Assembly (NCBI RefSeq): GCF_009764265.1
Contig: NZ_RWIR01000019.1
Coordinates: forward strand, 1-37,908
From: Pseudomonas sp. PB101
Lineage (GTDB): Bacteria > Pseudomonadota > Gammaproteobacteria > Pseudomonadales > Pseudomonadaceae
Reading direction: 5' to 3'
DNA: 37,908 bases
Both the position numbers and the translations under genes were made by a program. The notes beneath the pieces are model-generated. The model searched no databases and was not told the DNA's origin. It saw only the letters and a list, made by a program, of their open reading frames with translations. How positions within the stretch are numbered: the first letter of the stretch is position 1; every line of letters starts with the position of its first letter. Below are positions 17,955 through 25,169 of the stretch, one piece after another.

Positions 17955-18863
17955 GTGAACCCCGTCGATATTTTCCGTTTACTGTCCCTGGCGGCCATTT
18001 GGGGTGCGAGTTTTCTGTTCATGCGCATCATCGCCCCGGTGATCGGCAGCATTCCAACCGCTTTTTTCCGTGTATCCATCGCCGCTGCCGGACTGCTGGT
18101 GATACTCGGGCTGATGCGCATCAGTTGGGATTTCAAGGGCAAGCTCAAGACCGTGATGCTGCTCGGGGTGATCAACTCCGGGGTTCCGGCGACGCTCTAT
18201 TCGGTGGCCGCGCAGGTGCTGCCCGCCGGTTATTCGTCGATTTTCAATGCCACGACGCCCTTGATGGGCGTGCTGATCGGCGGCCTGTTTTTCCATGAAA
18301 GGCTCACTGGCGCCAAGCTCGGCGGCGTGTTCCTGGGGCTGTTCGGCGTGGGCGTGCTGACCCGTGCCGGCCCCGTGGCGTTCGATATGCAACTGCTGAT
18401 GGGAGCCATTGCCTGCCTGCTCGCGACCACTTGCTACGGCTTTGCAGGGTTTCTGGCCCGGCGCTGGCTCGATCAGGCCGGTGGACTCGACAGCCGTTTG
18501 TCGGCATTGGGCAGCATGCTCGGCGCGACATTGTTCCTGTTGCCGCTGTTCGGCTACAGCGTGATCAGCCAACCACCGGCGAGCTGGGGCGGCTGGAGCG
18601 TGTGGCTGTCGTTGCTGGGGTTGGGACTGGGATGCACGGCGTTTGCGTACATCATTTACTTCCGGCTGCTGAGCTCGATCGGCCCGGTGAAATCGATGAC
18701 CACGACCTTTCTGATCCCGCTGTTCGGGGTGCTGTGGGGAGGGCTGTTTCTCGATGAGCCGCTGTCGATGGCGCATGTCTATGGCGGGGTGTTGATTGCG
18801 GTGGCGTTGTGGATGGTATTGAAGCCGGCTGCGGTGAAGGTGGCTGAGGTGACTGCCAGGTAA
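17955..18863 (+). CDS. EamA/DMT-family transporter
   Basis: This 302-residue protein has about ten membrane helices and two EamA domains. The motifs are LAAIWGASFLFMRI in helix 1 and the second-half YSSIFNATTPLMG and PVKSMTTTFLIPLFGVLWG, which are characteristic of the family's repeat ends. I chose the GTG at 17955 (NPVDIFRLLS...) because AAGGAAGG lies about 10 nt upstream and the residues before it are not membrane-like. The substrate is unknown. It is divergent from aceK, with about 160 bp between start codons. Confidence 0.85.
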   Translation: MNPVDIFRLLSLAAIWGASFLFMRIIAPVIGSIPTAFFRVSIAAAGLLVILGLMRISWDFKGKLKTVMLLGVINSGVPATLYSVAAQVLPAGYSSIFNATTPLMGVLIGGLFFHERLTGAKLGGVFLGLFGVGVLTRAGPVAFDMQLLMGAIACLLATTCYGFAGFLARRWLDQAGGLDSRLSALGSMLGATLFLLPLFGYSVISQPPASWGGWSVWLSLLGLGLGCTAFAYIIYFRLLSSIGPVKSMTTTFLIPLFGVLWGGLFLDEPLSMAHVYGGVLIAVALWMVLKPAAVKVAEVTAR

Positions 18864-18884
18864 TTCGATGGTGTTGCTGATGAC

Positions 18885-18957
18885 GCCATCGCTGGCAAGC
18901 CAGCTCCTACAAGGGCCTGCGTACAACCCTGTGGGAGCTGGCTTGCCAGCGATGGCG
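18885..18957. repeat. REP pair in the opposite (tail-to-tail) arrangement
   Basis: GCCATCGCTGGCAAGCCAGC opens the first REP and GCTGGCTTGCCAGCGATGGC closes the second, with the CCTACAAG and CCCTGTGGG ends facing inward over about 15 nt. This is the reverse orientation of the other REPINs here. It lies between two converging genes, 21 nt and 12 nt from their stop codons. Confidence 0.85.
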
Positions 18958-18969
18958 GCCGCTCAGGCA

Positions 18970-20550
18970 CTACAAGGCTGAAGCACTGACCTCCCCATCC
19001 ACCAACCGCCGAATCCCCAGCGGATTAGCGTTCTGCAAAGCCTCGGGCAGCAACGCATCCGGGTAATTCTGGAAGCACACCGGCCGCAGGAAACGGTCAA
19101 TCGCCAAGGTGCCAACGGAGGTGCCACGAGAGTCCGACGTCGCCGGGTACGGCCCTCCGTGGACCATCGCCTCACAGACCTCGACCCCGGTCGGATAGCC
19201 GTTGAGCAAGATCCGCCCGACTTTCTCTTGCAGCACTTCAGCCAGCCAGTGGTACTCCAGTAACTCTTCGGCCTCGCCGATCAACGTCGCGGTCAATTGC
19301 CCGCGCAGGCCATGCAACGCTGCCGCCAACTGCGCACGATCCTCGACTTCGATGACGATGGTGGTCGGCCCGAACACTTCCTCTTGCAGCAACCCATCGC
19401 CCTTGAGCAACAGGCTGACATCGGCCTTGAACACTTGCGGTTGTGCCTGGCTGCCCTGTTGTGGCTGGCCCGCCAGATGGGTGAGGCCCGGATGCTCGAG
19501 CAGCTCGCCAAGGCCCCGGCCATAGCTGGCCAGCGCACCGGCGTTGAGCATGGTTTGTGGCGGTTGCTGATTCATGCTCGCGCAAAAGGTTTCCAGGAAT
19601 GCGCTGAACTGCGGTGAACGCAGGCCGATGACCAGGCCCGGGTTGGTGCAGAACTGGCCGCAACCCAACGTCACCGAACCGGCCAGTTGCGCCGCGATCT
19701 GCTCGCCGCGCACCTTGAGGGCTTCGGGCAGCAGGAACACCGGGTTGATGCTCGACATCTCGGCAAACACCGGAATGGGTTGTGGCCGGGTCGCGGCCAT
19801 GTGGCTCAAGGCATTGCCCCCCTTGAGCGAACCGGTGAAGCCGACGGCCTGAATCGCCGGATGCTTGACCAGCCATTCGCCAACGCCACCGCCATAAATC
19901 ATGTTGAACACGCCGGCCGGCATTTCCGTGCGTTCGGCGGCGCGGATGATCGCGTCCGCTACCCACTCGGCGGTCGCCATGTGTCCGCTGTGGGCCTTGA
20001 ACACCACCGGGCAACCGGCGGCCAGCGCCGAGGCGGTATCGCCCCCGGCGGTGGAAAATGCCAGCGGAAAGTTACTGGCGCCGAACACCGCCACCGGCCC
20101 CAGGGCGATGCGGTACTGACGCAGGTCCGGGCGTGGCAACGGCTGGCGATCCGGCAATGCGCGGTCGATGCGCGCACCGTAGAAATCACCGCGACGCAGC
20201 ACCTTGGCGAACAGGCGCAACTGGCCGCTGGTACGCGCGCGTTCACCTTGAATACGTCCGGCGGGCAACGCGGTTTCGCGGCACACGGTGGCGACGAAAT
20301 CATCACCCAGCGCATCGATTTCATCGGCGATGGCATCGAGGAACGTTGCGCGCTTTTCAGCGCTGAGGTTGCGGTAGATCGGGTAAGCCGCAGCCGCCGC
20401 TTTCGCCGCGGCATCCACTTCGGCTTCGCTGGCCTGGAAGAAGGTAACGGGCAAGGGCTCGCCGGTGGTGGCGTCGAGGCTGTGCAACTGCAAAGTACCG
20501 TTGGCGCTGCGGCGACCGCCGATGTAGTTGTGTCCGAGAAGTGTGGTCAT
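18970..20550 (-). CDS. Alpha-ketoglutarate semialdehyde dehydrogenase (NADP+)
   Basis: This 526-residue aldehyde dehydrogenase has the length and motifs of the KGSADH group. Asn160 is in FGASNFPLAFSTAGGDTASA, Lys185 in VFKAHSGH, the general base Glu264 in FAEMSSINP, and the nucleophile Cys301 in GQFCTNPG. The GDTASALAAGCPVV stretch is typical of KGSADH and not of generic ALDH. It would oxidise alpha-ketoglutarate semialdehyde to alpha-ketoglutarate, the last step of non-phosphorylating pentonate or glucarate routes. AAGGAA precedes the ATG; the open frame above it is REPIN translation. It is the last gene of the minus-strand lyxonate-type cluster, separated from the preceding gene by a REPIN. 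Confidence 0.92.
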   Translation of the reverse strand: MTTLLGHNYIGGRRSANGTLQLHSLDATTGEPLPVTFFQASEAEVDAAAKAAAAAYPIYRNLSAEKRATFLDAIADEIDALGDDFVATVCRETALPAGRIQGERARTSGQLRLFAKVLRRGDFYGARIDRALPDRQPLPRPDLRQYRIALGPVAVFGASNFPLAFSTAGGDTASALAAGCPVVFKAHSGHMATAEWVADAIIRAAERTEMPAGVFNMIYGGGVGEWLVKHPAIQAVGFTGSLKGGNALSHMAATRPQPIPVFAEMSSINPVFLLPEALKVRGEQIAAQLAGSVTLGCGQFCTNPGLVIGLRSPQFSAFLETFCASMNQQPPQTMLNAGALASYGRGLGELLEHPGLTHLAGQPQQGSQAQPQVFKADVSLLLKGDGLLQEEVFGPTTIVIEVEDRAQLAAALHGLRGQLTATLIGEAEELLEYHWLAEVLQEKVGRILLNGYPTGVEVCEAMVHGGPYPATSDSRGTSVGTLAIDRFLRPVCFQNYPDALLPEALQNANPLGIRRLVDGEVSASAL

Positions 20551-20578
20551 GTGGGATTCCTTGATCGATTGCAGACCC

Positions 20579-20668
20579 TGTAGGAGCCGGCTTGCCGGCG
20601 ATGGCGATCGATCAGTCAACATCGGCGTCGCGCGCCAAATCGCTATCGCCGGCAAGCCGGCTCCTACA
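20579..20668. repeat. REPIN between the AraD1-type and KGSADH genes
   Basis: TGTAGGAGCCGGCTTGCCGG opens the element and CCGGCAAGCCGGCTCCTACA closes it. It starts 28 nt before the KGSADH ATG and ends 4 nt from the upstream gene's TAA. It lies inside the operon and could modulate expression of the last gene. Confidence 0.9.
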
Positions 20669-20672
20669 AGGG

Positions 20673-21668
20673 TTAAAGCGTGCGCACCTGACCGATGCCG
20701 AGCGGCTGGGCGCTTTCGCCGATACCGTTGACCAGCGGCGCGCCGAACTCATCGAGGCTGATCTGGAAGCTGTCTCCCGGCTGGGTCTTTACCCCGTCGG
20801 CAAACGACAGAGTGGCGGTGCCGAAGTAATGCACGTGCACATCACCGGGACGCAGGAACTGCGCGTACTTGAAGTGATGAAACTCCAGGTTGGCCAGGCT
20901 GTGGCACATGTTGTCCTCGCCGCTGAGAAACTCCTTTTCCCAGATCGTTTCACCGTTGCGCTTGATCCGGCTGGTGCCGACCAGGTGCCGGGGCAACTCG
21001 CCCACGCGCAACTCCGGACCGTAAGAGCAACTGCGCAGTTTCGAATGGGCGAGGTACAGGTAGTTGCGACGCTCCATCACATGGTCGGAGAACTCATTGC
21101 CCAGTGCATAACCCACGCGGTACGGCTGGCCGTCGTCGCCAATCACGTAGAGTCCGGTGAGTTCCGGTTCTTCACCGGCGTCTTCGGCAAACGGCGGCAC
21201 CGGGAAGTCCGCGCCGGGTCGCACGACGATGCTGCCGTCCCCTTTGTAGAACCACTCCGGCTGCGCACCCACCTGCCCTGCCGGCGGTTTTCCACCTTCC
21301 AGGCCCCATTTGAAAATGCGCATGGTGTCGGTCATGCCGGCTTCGACCTCACCGTCATGCTGATGCATTTTGTCCCGTGCCGAAGCACTGCCCAAATGGG
21401 TCAGGCCAGTGCCGCTGATCAGGCAATGCGCCGGGTCTTCGTGGTCCAGCGGCGGCAGAACCTTGCCCTGCTGCAGCAGCAGCGCATAGTCAGGACCAGG
21501 CTCGGTGCCGCGCAGCGCAACTTCTTCCTGCAGGCTGCGCTGGGCGCGGATTGCCGCGAGTGCCAGCTCACGGGTGCTGCCGGTGGCTTGCAGCACCTGG
21601 ACTTGCGAACCCTCGACGAGTCCGACCTGGCGCTGCCCGGCGGTGTTTTCGAATTGAATCAGGCGCAT
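20673..21668 (-). CDS. AraD1-type (FAH-fold) 2-keto-3-deoxy-sugar-acid dehydratase
   Basis: This 331-residue protein is of the fumarylacetoacetate-hydrolase fold, AraD1/GguC type. The metal-site block is GEEPELTG (Glu167, Glu169) followed by GYALGNEFSDHVMERRNYLY. By eye, Glu192 takes the position of the usual Asp in N-D-V-S. Such proteins act on 2-keto-3-deoxy acids. Here the natural role is dehydration of 2-keto-3-deoxy-L-lyxonate (the same compound as 2-keto-3-deoxy-L-arabinonate) to alpha-ketoglutarate semialdehyde, because the gene lies between a sugar-acid dehydratase and KGSADH. GGAGGG precedes the ATG. The gap to the upstream lyxD is 53 nt, so the two are co-transcribed. Confidence 0.85.
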   Translation of the reverse strand: MRLIQFENTAGQRQVGLVEGSQVQVLQATGSTRELALAAIRAQRSLQEEVALRGTEPGPDYALLLQQGKVLPPLDHEDPAHCLISGTGLTHLGSASARDKMHQHDGEVEAGMTDTMRIFKWGLEGGKPPAGQVGAQPEWFYKGDGSIVVRPGADFPVPPFAEDAGEEPELTGLYVIGDDGQPYRVGYALGNEFSDHVMERRNYLYLAHSKLRSCSYGPELRVGELPRHLVGTSRIKRNGETIWEKEFLSGEDNMCHSLANLEFHHFKYAQFLRPGDVHVHYFGTATLSFADGVKTQPGDSFQISLDEFGAPLVNGIGESAQPLGIGQVRTL

Positions 21669-21721
21669 GGCGGCCCTCCAGAAAGTCAGGGTTGGCGCCG
21701 CCCGGAGGCGGCGCCTGAAGG

Positions 21722-22897
21722 TCACTCGATGATGTTGAAGTCGCTCAGGTACTCATCGGAGATTTCCAGGCCCAGGCCCGGCTTGTCGTCGTCGAGCTGG
21801 ATGTAGCCGTTGACCGGTTGCGGCTCGCCCTTGAACACGTAGTAGAAGAGTTCGTTGCCGACCTCGACGTCGAACACCGGGAAGAACTCGGCCATCGGCG
21901 AAGCGGTGGTGGACATGGTCAGGTGATAGTTGTGCATCTGTCCGGCGTGCGGAATGACCGGCACCGACCAGGCTTCGGCCATGGCGTTGATCTTGCGCGC
22001 GGCGGTGATGCCACCGACGCGGTTGGTGTCGTACTGGATCACGTCGACGGCGCGACGCTCCAGCAGGTCCTTGAAGCCGTAGGAAGTGAACTCATGCTCA
22101 CCGCCCGAGATCGGCATGATCCCCATCTTTTTCAGCTCGATGTAGCCTTCGATGTCGTCGGCAATCACCGGTTCTTCAAGCCAGCGCGGTTCGAACTCGG
22201 CCAGTTTCGGCAACATGCGCCGGGCGTACTCGAGGGTCCAGCCCATGTAGCATTCGAGCATGATGTCGACGTCGGGGCCGGCCAGCTCACGCAGGGCGCG
22301 CACTTGTTCGATGTTGCGACGCATGCCCGCCGGGCCGTCCTTCGGGCCATAGCCGAAGCGCATCTTCAGCGCGGTGAATCCCTGGCTCAGATAGCCCTGC
22401 GCTTCTTCGAGGAACAGGTCGAGGTTGTCGTTGGCGTAGAGCTTGGAGGCGTAGGTCCAGATCTTTTCCTTGGTGCGACCGCCAAGCAGCTTGAACACCG
22501 GCTTGTTCACCGCTTTGCCCATGATGTCCCAGATCGCGATGTCGATCGCCGAGATCGCCGCCATGCCGATGCCCTTGCGGCCCCAGGCGTGGCTCTGGCG
22601 GTACATCTTCTGCCAGATGTATTCATTGTCGAACGGGTCTTCGCCAATGGCGATCGGTGCCAGGTAGGTGTCGATGATTTCCTTGGCCACACGCGGCGCC
22701 AGGGCGCAGTTACCGATGCCGACAAGACCGGTGTCGGTCTCGACTTCCACCACCAGCCAGCCGTGGAAACGGAACGAGCCCATGGCATCGCCACGTTCGA
22801 ACAGGATGTCGCTGGCATTGGTGCAAAAGTGCGCCTGAGGTGGGACGACTTTGCCTTTCCACTCGAAAACGCGGGTACGGATCGCTTTGATTTTCAT
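21722..22897 (-). CDS. lyxD: L-lyxonate dehydratase (enolase superfamily, MR subgroup)
   Basis: This 391-residue protein has a capping domain at 1-130 and the barrel after it. Metal ligands are Glu215 (MLECYMGW), Glu241 (WLEEP) and Glu267 (SGGEHEF). The catalytic dyad is His317 ([12 protein letters not shown]) with Asp290 ([11 protein letters not shown]). A K178-M-R180 motif lies at the end of the second barrel strand. Published L-lyxonate dehydratase has a KxR motif with Arg179 and a His316-Asp dyad, one residue off from here, which fits LyxD better than L-rhamnonate dehydratase, the nearest look-alike. The reaction is L-lyxonate to 2-keto-3-deoxy-L-lyxonate plus water. AAGGAC lies before the ATG. 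A T-N11-A dyad lies 142 nt upstream. Confidence 0.83.
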   Translation of the reverse strand: MKIKAIRTRVFEWKGKVVPPQAHFCTNASDILFERGDAMGSFRFHGWLVVEVETDTGLVGIGNCALAPRVAKEIIDTYLAPIAIGEDPFDNEYIWQKMYRQSHAWGRKGIGMAAISAIDIAIWDIMGKAVNKPVFKLLGGRTKEKIWTYASKLYANDNLDLFLEEAQGYLSQGFTALKMRFGYGPKDGPAGMRRNIEQVRALRELAGPDVDIMLECYMGWTLEYARRMLPKLAEFEPRWLEEPVIADDIEGYIELKKMGIMPISGGEHEFTSYGFKDLLERRAVDVIQYDTNRVGGITAARKINAMAEAWSVPVIPHAGQMHNYHLTMSTTASPMAEFFPVFDVEVGNELFYYVFKGEPQPVNGYIQLDDDKPGLGLEISDEYLSDFNIIE

Positions 22898-23104
22898 GAA
22901 TACAGTCCTTGGGCTACCGGCCTTCTTGTCATTGTTGGTCGTGTACGCAGAGCCTCTTGATCGGTGGGCTCCGGCATTCGATGGGCCGACTTTAGCCAGC
23001 GCCCGGGGGTTGCGGATAATCACTTATGCGTATCCGGCGATAACCTGGGGTGATAGCAAAAACCGATTATTGAGTAGATCGAGTTATCAGCCTTTCCACA
23101 AAAC
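22898..23104 (-). promoter_or_regulatory. Promoter/leader region of the lyxD operon
   Basis: This region separates lyxD from the REPIN behind the PdxA-like gene. It holds the T-N11-A dyad at 23040-23054 and, beside it, GGATAATCACTTATGCGTATCC (22 nt at 23014-23035) with GGATA/TATCC ends, possibly a second half-site for the same regulator. I could not place -35/-10 boxes with confidence. No gene is seen. Confidence 0.5.
23040..23054. promoter_or_regulatory. LysR-type operator, copy A (upstream of lyxD)
   Basis: ATAACCTGGGGTGAT fits the dyad ATARCC-N3-GGYTAT with one mismatch (G for T at position 13) and keeps T-N11-A. The two other copies lie at 26694 and 26755 in the same locus. Confidence 0.6.
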
Positions 23105-23192
23105 TGTAGGAGCCGGCTTGCTGGCGATTGCAGTCCGTCAGGCACCTGAAAAGTGTCTGCCAGACCGCATCGCCAGCAAGCCGGCTCCTACA
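23105..23192. repeat. REPIN after the PdxA-like gene
   Basis: TGTAGGAGCCGGCTTGCTGG opens and CCAGCAAGCCGGCTCCTACA closes the element, with a spacer of about 40 nt. It lies 16 nt after the stop codon of the minus-strand PdxA-like gene and separates it from the lyxD promoter. Confidence 0.9.
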
Positions 23193-23208
23193 GGGGTATT
23201 GCGTGGTG

Positions 23209-24213
23209 TCAGTGGCGGTTGCGGCCCATCCGGCAGGCAATTTCGAACGCCTGGCGCGTCGCGCCGACGTTGGCCTTGCCCTGCCCTGCGATGTCGAACG
23301 CGGTGCCATGGGCCGGGGTGGTGATCGGGATCGGCAACCCGCCCTGCACCGTCACGCCACGGGAGAAGCCCATCAGCTTGATCGCGATCTGGCCTTGGTC
23401 GTGATACATGGTGACGACCGCGTCGAAGGCACTGGCGTCGCCCTGGACCTTGAGGAAAATCGTGTCCCCCGGATACGGGCCCTCCGCAGCAATCCCCAGC
23501 GCCTGCGCCGAGCGCACCGCCGGACCGATGATGTCCAGCTCTTCGCGGCCGAACGAGCCGTTGTCACCATTGTGCGGATTCAAACCGCAAACACCGATCC
23601 GCGGCTTCTCCAGGCCGTTGCGCTTGAGCGCCGTGTCGATCAACTGGATCGCTTCCACCACCCGCTGCTGACTGAGCAAGCCCGGCACATCGGCCAGGGC
23701 CACGTGGGAGGTCACCCTTGAAGTCCACAGGTTGTCGAGCACGTTGAATTCGCAGAACGGCCCGTGGAAACCCAGCAACTCGGCGAACCAATGCAACTCG
23801 TCGCTGTGGGCCATACCGGCCATGTGCAGCGAAGTCTTGTTAAGCGGCCCGAACAGTATCGCGTCAGTGGTGCCGGCTTCGGTCAGGCGCAGGGCTTTTT
23901 CCAGGGTGTCGAGGCTGTAGCGACCGCCAATCACACTGGCTTCGCTGCGCGGGAACTCGCCAACGGTGTCGCCACGAAAGTCATAAAACAGCGGCGTGTC
24001 ATCGACAAACTCCAGCCGCTCCAAAGCGTCCACGCGCCGATAAGGAAACTCGGTGCCGGCAATGCGCATGCCGCGGCGCATTTCCGCCTCGTCGGCGATC
24101 AGGATCACGTTGGCCTTGTTGCGTACTTCGGGTTCGGCGAGCAGGCGTGCGATCAACTCAGGGCCGATGCCCGCCGGGTCACCCAGGACCATGGCGATGG
24201 TGGATTTTTTCAT
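23209..24213 (-). CDS. PdxA-like 4-hydroxythreonine-4-phosphate dehydrogenase paralogue (PdxA2 type)
   Basis: This 334-residue protein has the PdxA fold: GDPAGIGPELIA at the N-terminus, the motif GLNPHNGDNGSFGREE, and MYHDQGQIAIK plus TTPAHGTAFDIAGQGKA, with the three metal-site histidines. PdxA oxidises and decarboxylates a phosphorylated beta-hydroxy acid with NAD. Catabolic paralogues (PdxA2) do this on 4-phospho-threonate or -erythronate. The housekeeping pdxA of Pseudomonas sits next to surA and ksgA, so this copy, inside a sugar-acid locus, is most likely catabolic. No DUF1537 or other acid kinase is in the window. The start overlaps the amidohydrolase stop by 4 nt (ATGA). The real substrate is open. 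Confidence 0.85.
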   Translation of the reverse strand: MKKSTIAMVLGDPAGIGPELIARLLAEPEVRNKANVILIADEAEMRRGMRIAGTEFPYRRVDALERLEFVDDTPLFYDFRGDTVGEFPRSEASVIGGRYSLDTLEKALRLTEAGTTDAILFGPLNKTSLHMAGMAHSDELHWFAELLGFHGPFCEFNVLDNLWTSRVTSHVALADVPGLLSQQRVVEAIQLIDTALKRNGLEKPRIGVCGLNPHNGDNGSFGREELDIIGPAVRSAQALGIAAEGPYPGDTIFLKVQGDASAFDAVVTMYHDQGQIAIKLMGFSRGVTVQGGLPIPITTPAHGTAFDIAGQGKANVGATRQAFEIACRMGRNRH

Positions 24214-25169
24214 GCTTCACTCCTCGAGGGTTCAGGCCACGCCCGGTCAATGGCGCAAGGCTCGCAGCGATAAACCCGCTGCGCGTTGCTGTAGAACAGT
24301 CGCTCCTGATCGGCCACTGGCAGATCGGCGACAATGGATTTGAAACCGCTGTAGATGTCGTCGAACGAGCCGCACAGGCTGTCCACGGGAAAGTTGCTGG
24401 CAAACATCGCGCGATGGCTGCCGAACATCGCGATCACTTCGCGCACGATCCAGGCGTTGTCCTTGGCGCGCCAGCGCTGGCCGCCCTGCCCCAGACCGGA
24501 AATCTTCACCTGCACGTTCGGCCACTGGGCCAGCCGCGCCATCGCCAGCCGCCAACCCGCAAGGCCTTCGGCACTACGGTCATTGGGCAAACCGGCGTGG
24601 TTGAGAATCAGCGTGACACCAGGAAAATCCCGGGCCAGCCGTTCGGCCTCGTGCAGGTTCCACCAGGGTGTCTGCAGGTCGAAATGCAGGCCCAGCCCTT
24701 CGAGCGCGGCATAGCTGCGGCGCCAGTGTTCGTCGCTCATCAGGCTGCGCATGTGCCCGACTTGCGAGGGGGCGATCGGGCCACCGGGTTTGTGGCGGAC
24801 GCTGCGCACACACTTGAAGCCGGCCTGTTCGGTCAGCACATCGATGGCGTCCGGATGATCGAGCCAGGCTTGCGCCACAACCGCATTCGGCACGCCGTAA
24901 CGGGCGGCCAGTTGCTCGATGAAACGGGTTTCGCCAATCGGGTCCTGCGGGTTCCATTCGGTCTCGATGTACACCGTCTGCACGACGTTGTGGGAACCCG
25001 CATCGGCGAAGTAATCCTCGGGAAAATAGCGGCGCTTGATGGCGCTGTAATCACCGTAGCGAAACGGGATACTGGCCTCGGGGGCGAGCCAGGGATGATC
25101 GTTGAGGGTCGGGTCCCAGAAGTGATGATGGGCGTCGATGATCGGGCCGCTCCATAACGGATTAGTCAT
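24210..25169 (-). CDS. Amidohydrolase-superfamily lactonase (COG3618, fuconolactonase/PDC-hydrolase-like)
   Basis: This 319-residue protein carries the metal motif IDAHHHFWDP near residue 11, which is typical of the L-fuconolactonase, L-rhamnonolactonase and 2-pyrone-4,6-dicarboxylate hydrolase branch. It also has NHAGLP near 190 and a late FASNFPVD with the catalytic-type Asp. Members open sugar-acid lactones or pyrones. Beside an L-lyxonate dehydratase the simplest role is hydrolysis of L-lyxono-lactone (inferred). I chose MTNPLWSG as start. Its ATG overlaps the MFS stop by 8 nt and its stop overlaps the PdxA-like start by 4 nt, so the three genes are translationally coupled. Confidence 0.85.
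   Translation of the reverse strand: MTNPLWSGPIIDAHHHFWDPTLNDHPWLAPEASIPFRYGDYSAIKRRYFPEDYFADAGSHNVVQTVYIETEWNPQDPIGETRFIEQLAARYGVPNAVVAQAWLDHPDAIDVLTEQAGFKCVRSVRHKPGGPIAPSQVGHMRSLMSDEHWRRSYAALEGLGLHFDLQTPWWNLHEAERLARDFPGVTLILNHAGLPNDRSAEGLAGWRLAMARLAQWPNVQVKISGLGQGGQRWRAKDNAWIVREVIAMFGSHRAMFASNFPVDSLCGSFDDIYSGFKSIVADLPVADQERLFYSNAQRVYRCEPCAIDRAWPEPSRSEA

Noticed and set aside
20551..20655. N-terminal extension of the KGSADH with a PASRLLQGL stretch
   Set aside because: The extension is a translation of the REPIN; similar residues appear upstream of the first exporter. The ATG at 20548-20550 has an AAGGAA SD and starts the conserved protein.
21722..22897. L-rhamnonate dehydratase identity for the enolase-superfamily enzyme
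   Set aside because: Overall similarity is plausible, but the Lys178-x-Arg180 motif and His317 position match the published LyxD signature, and the neighbours are pentonate enzymes (KGSADH), not a rhamnonate aldolase.
23209..24213. Housekeeping pdxA of vitamin B6 synthesis
   Set aside because: In Pseudomonas the biosynthetic pdxA lies with surA and ksgA. This copy is coupled to a lactonase in a catabolic operon and has a diverged GDNGSFGREE motif.
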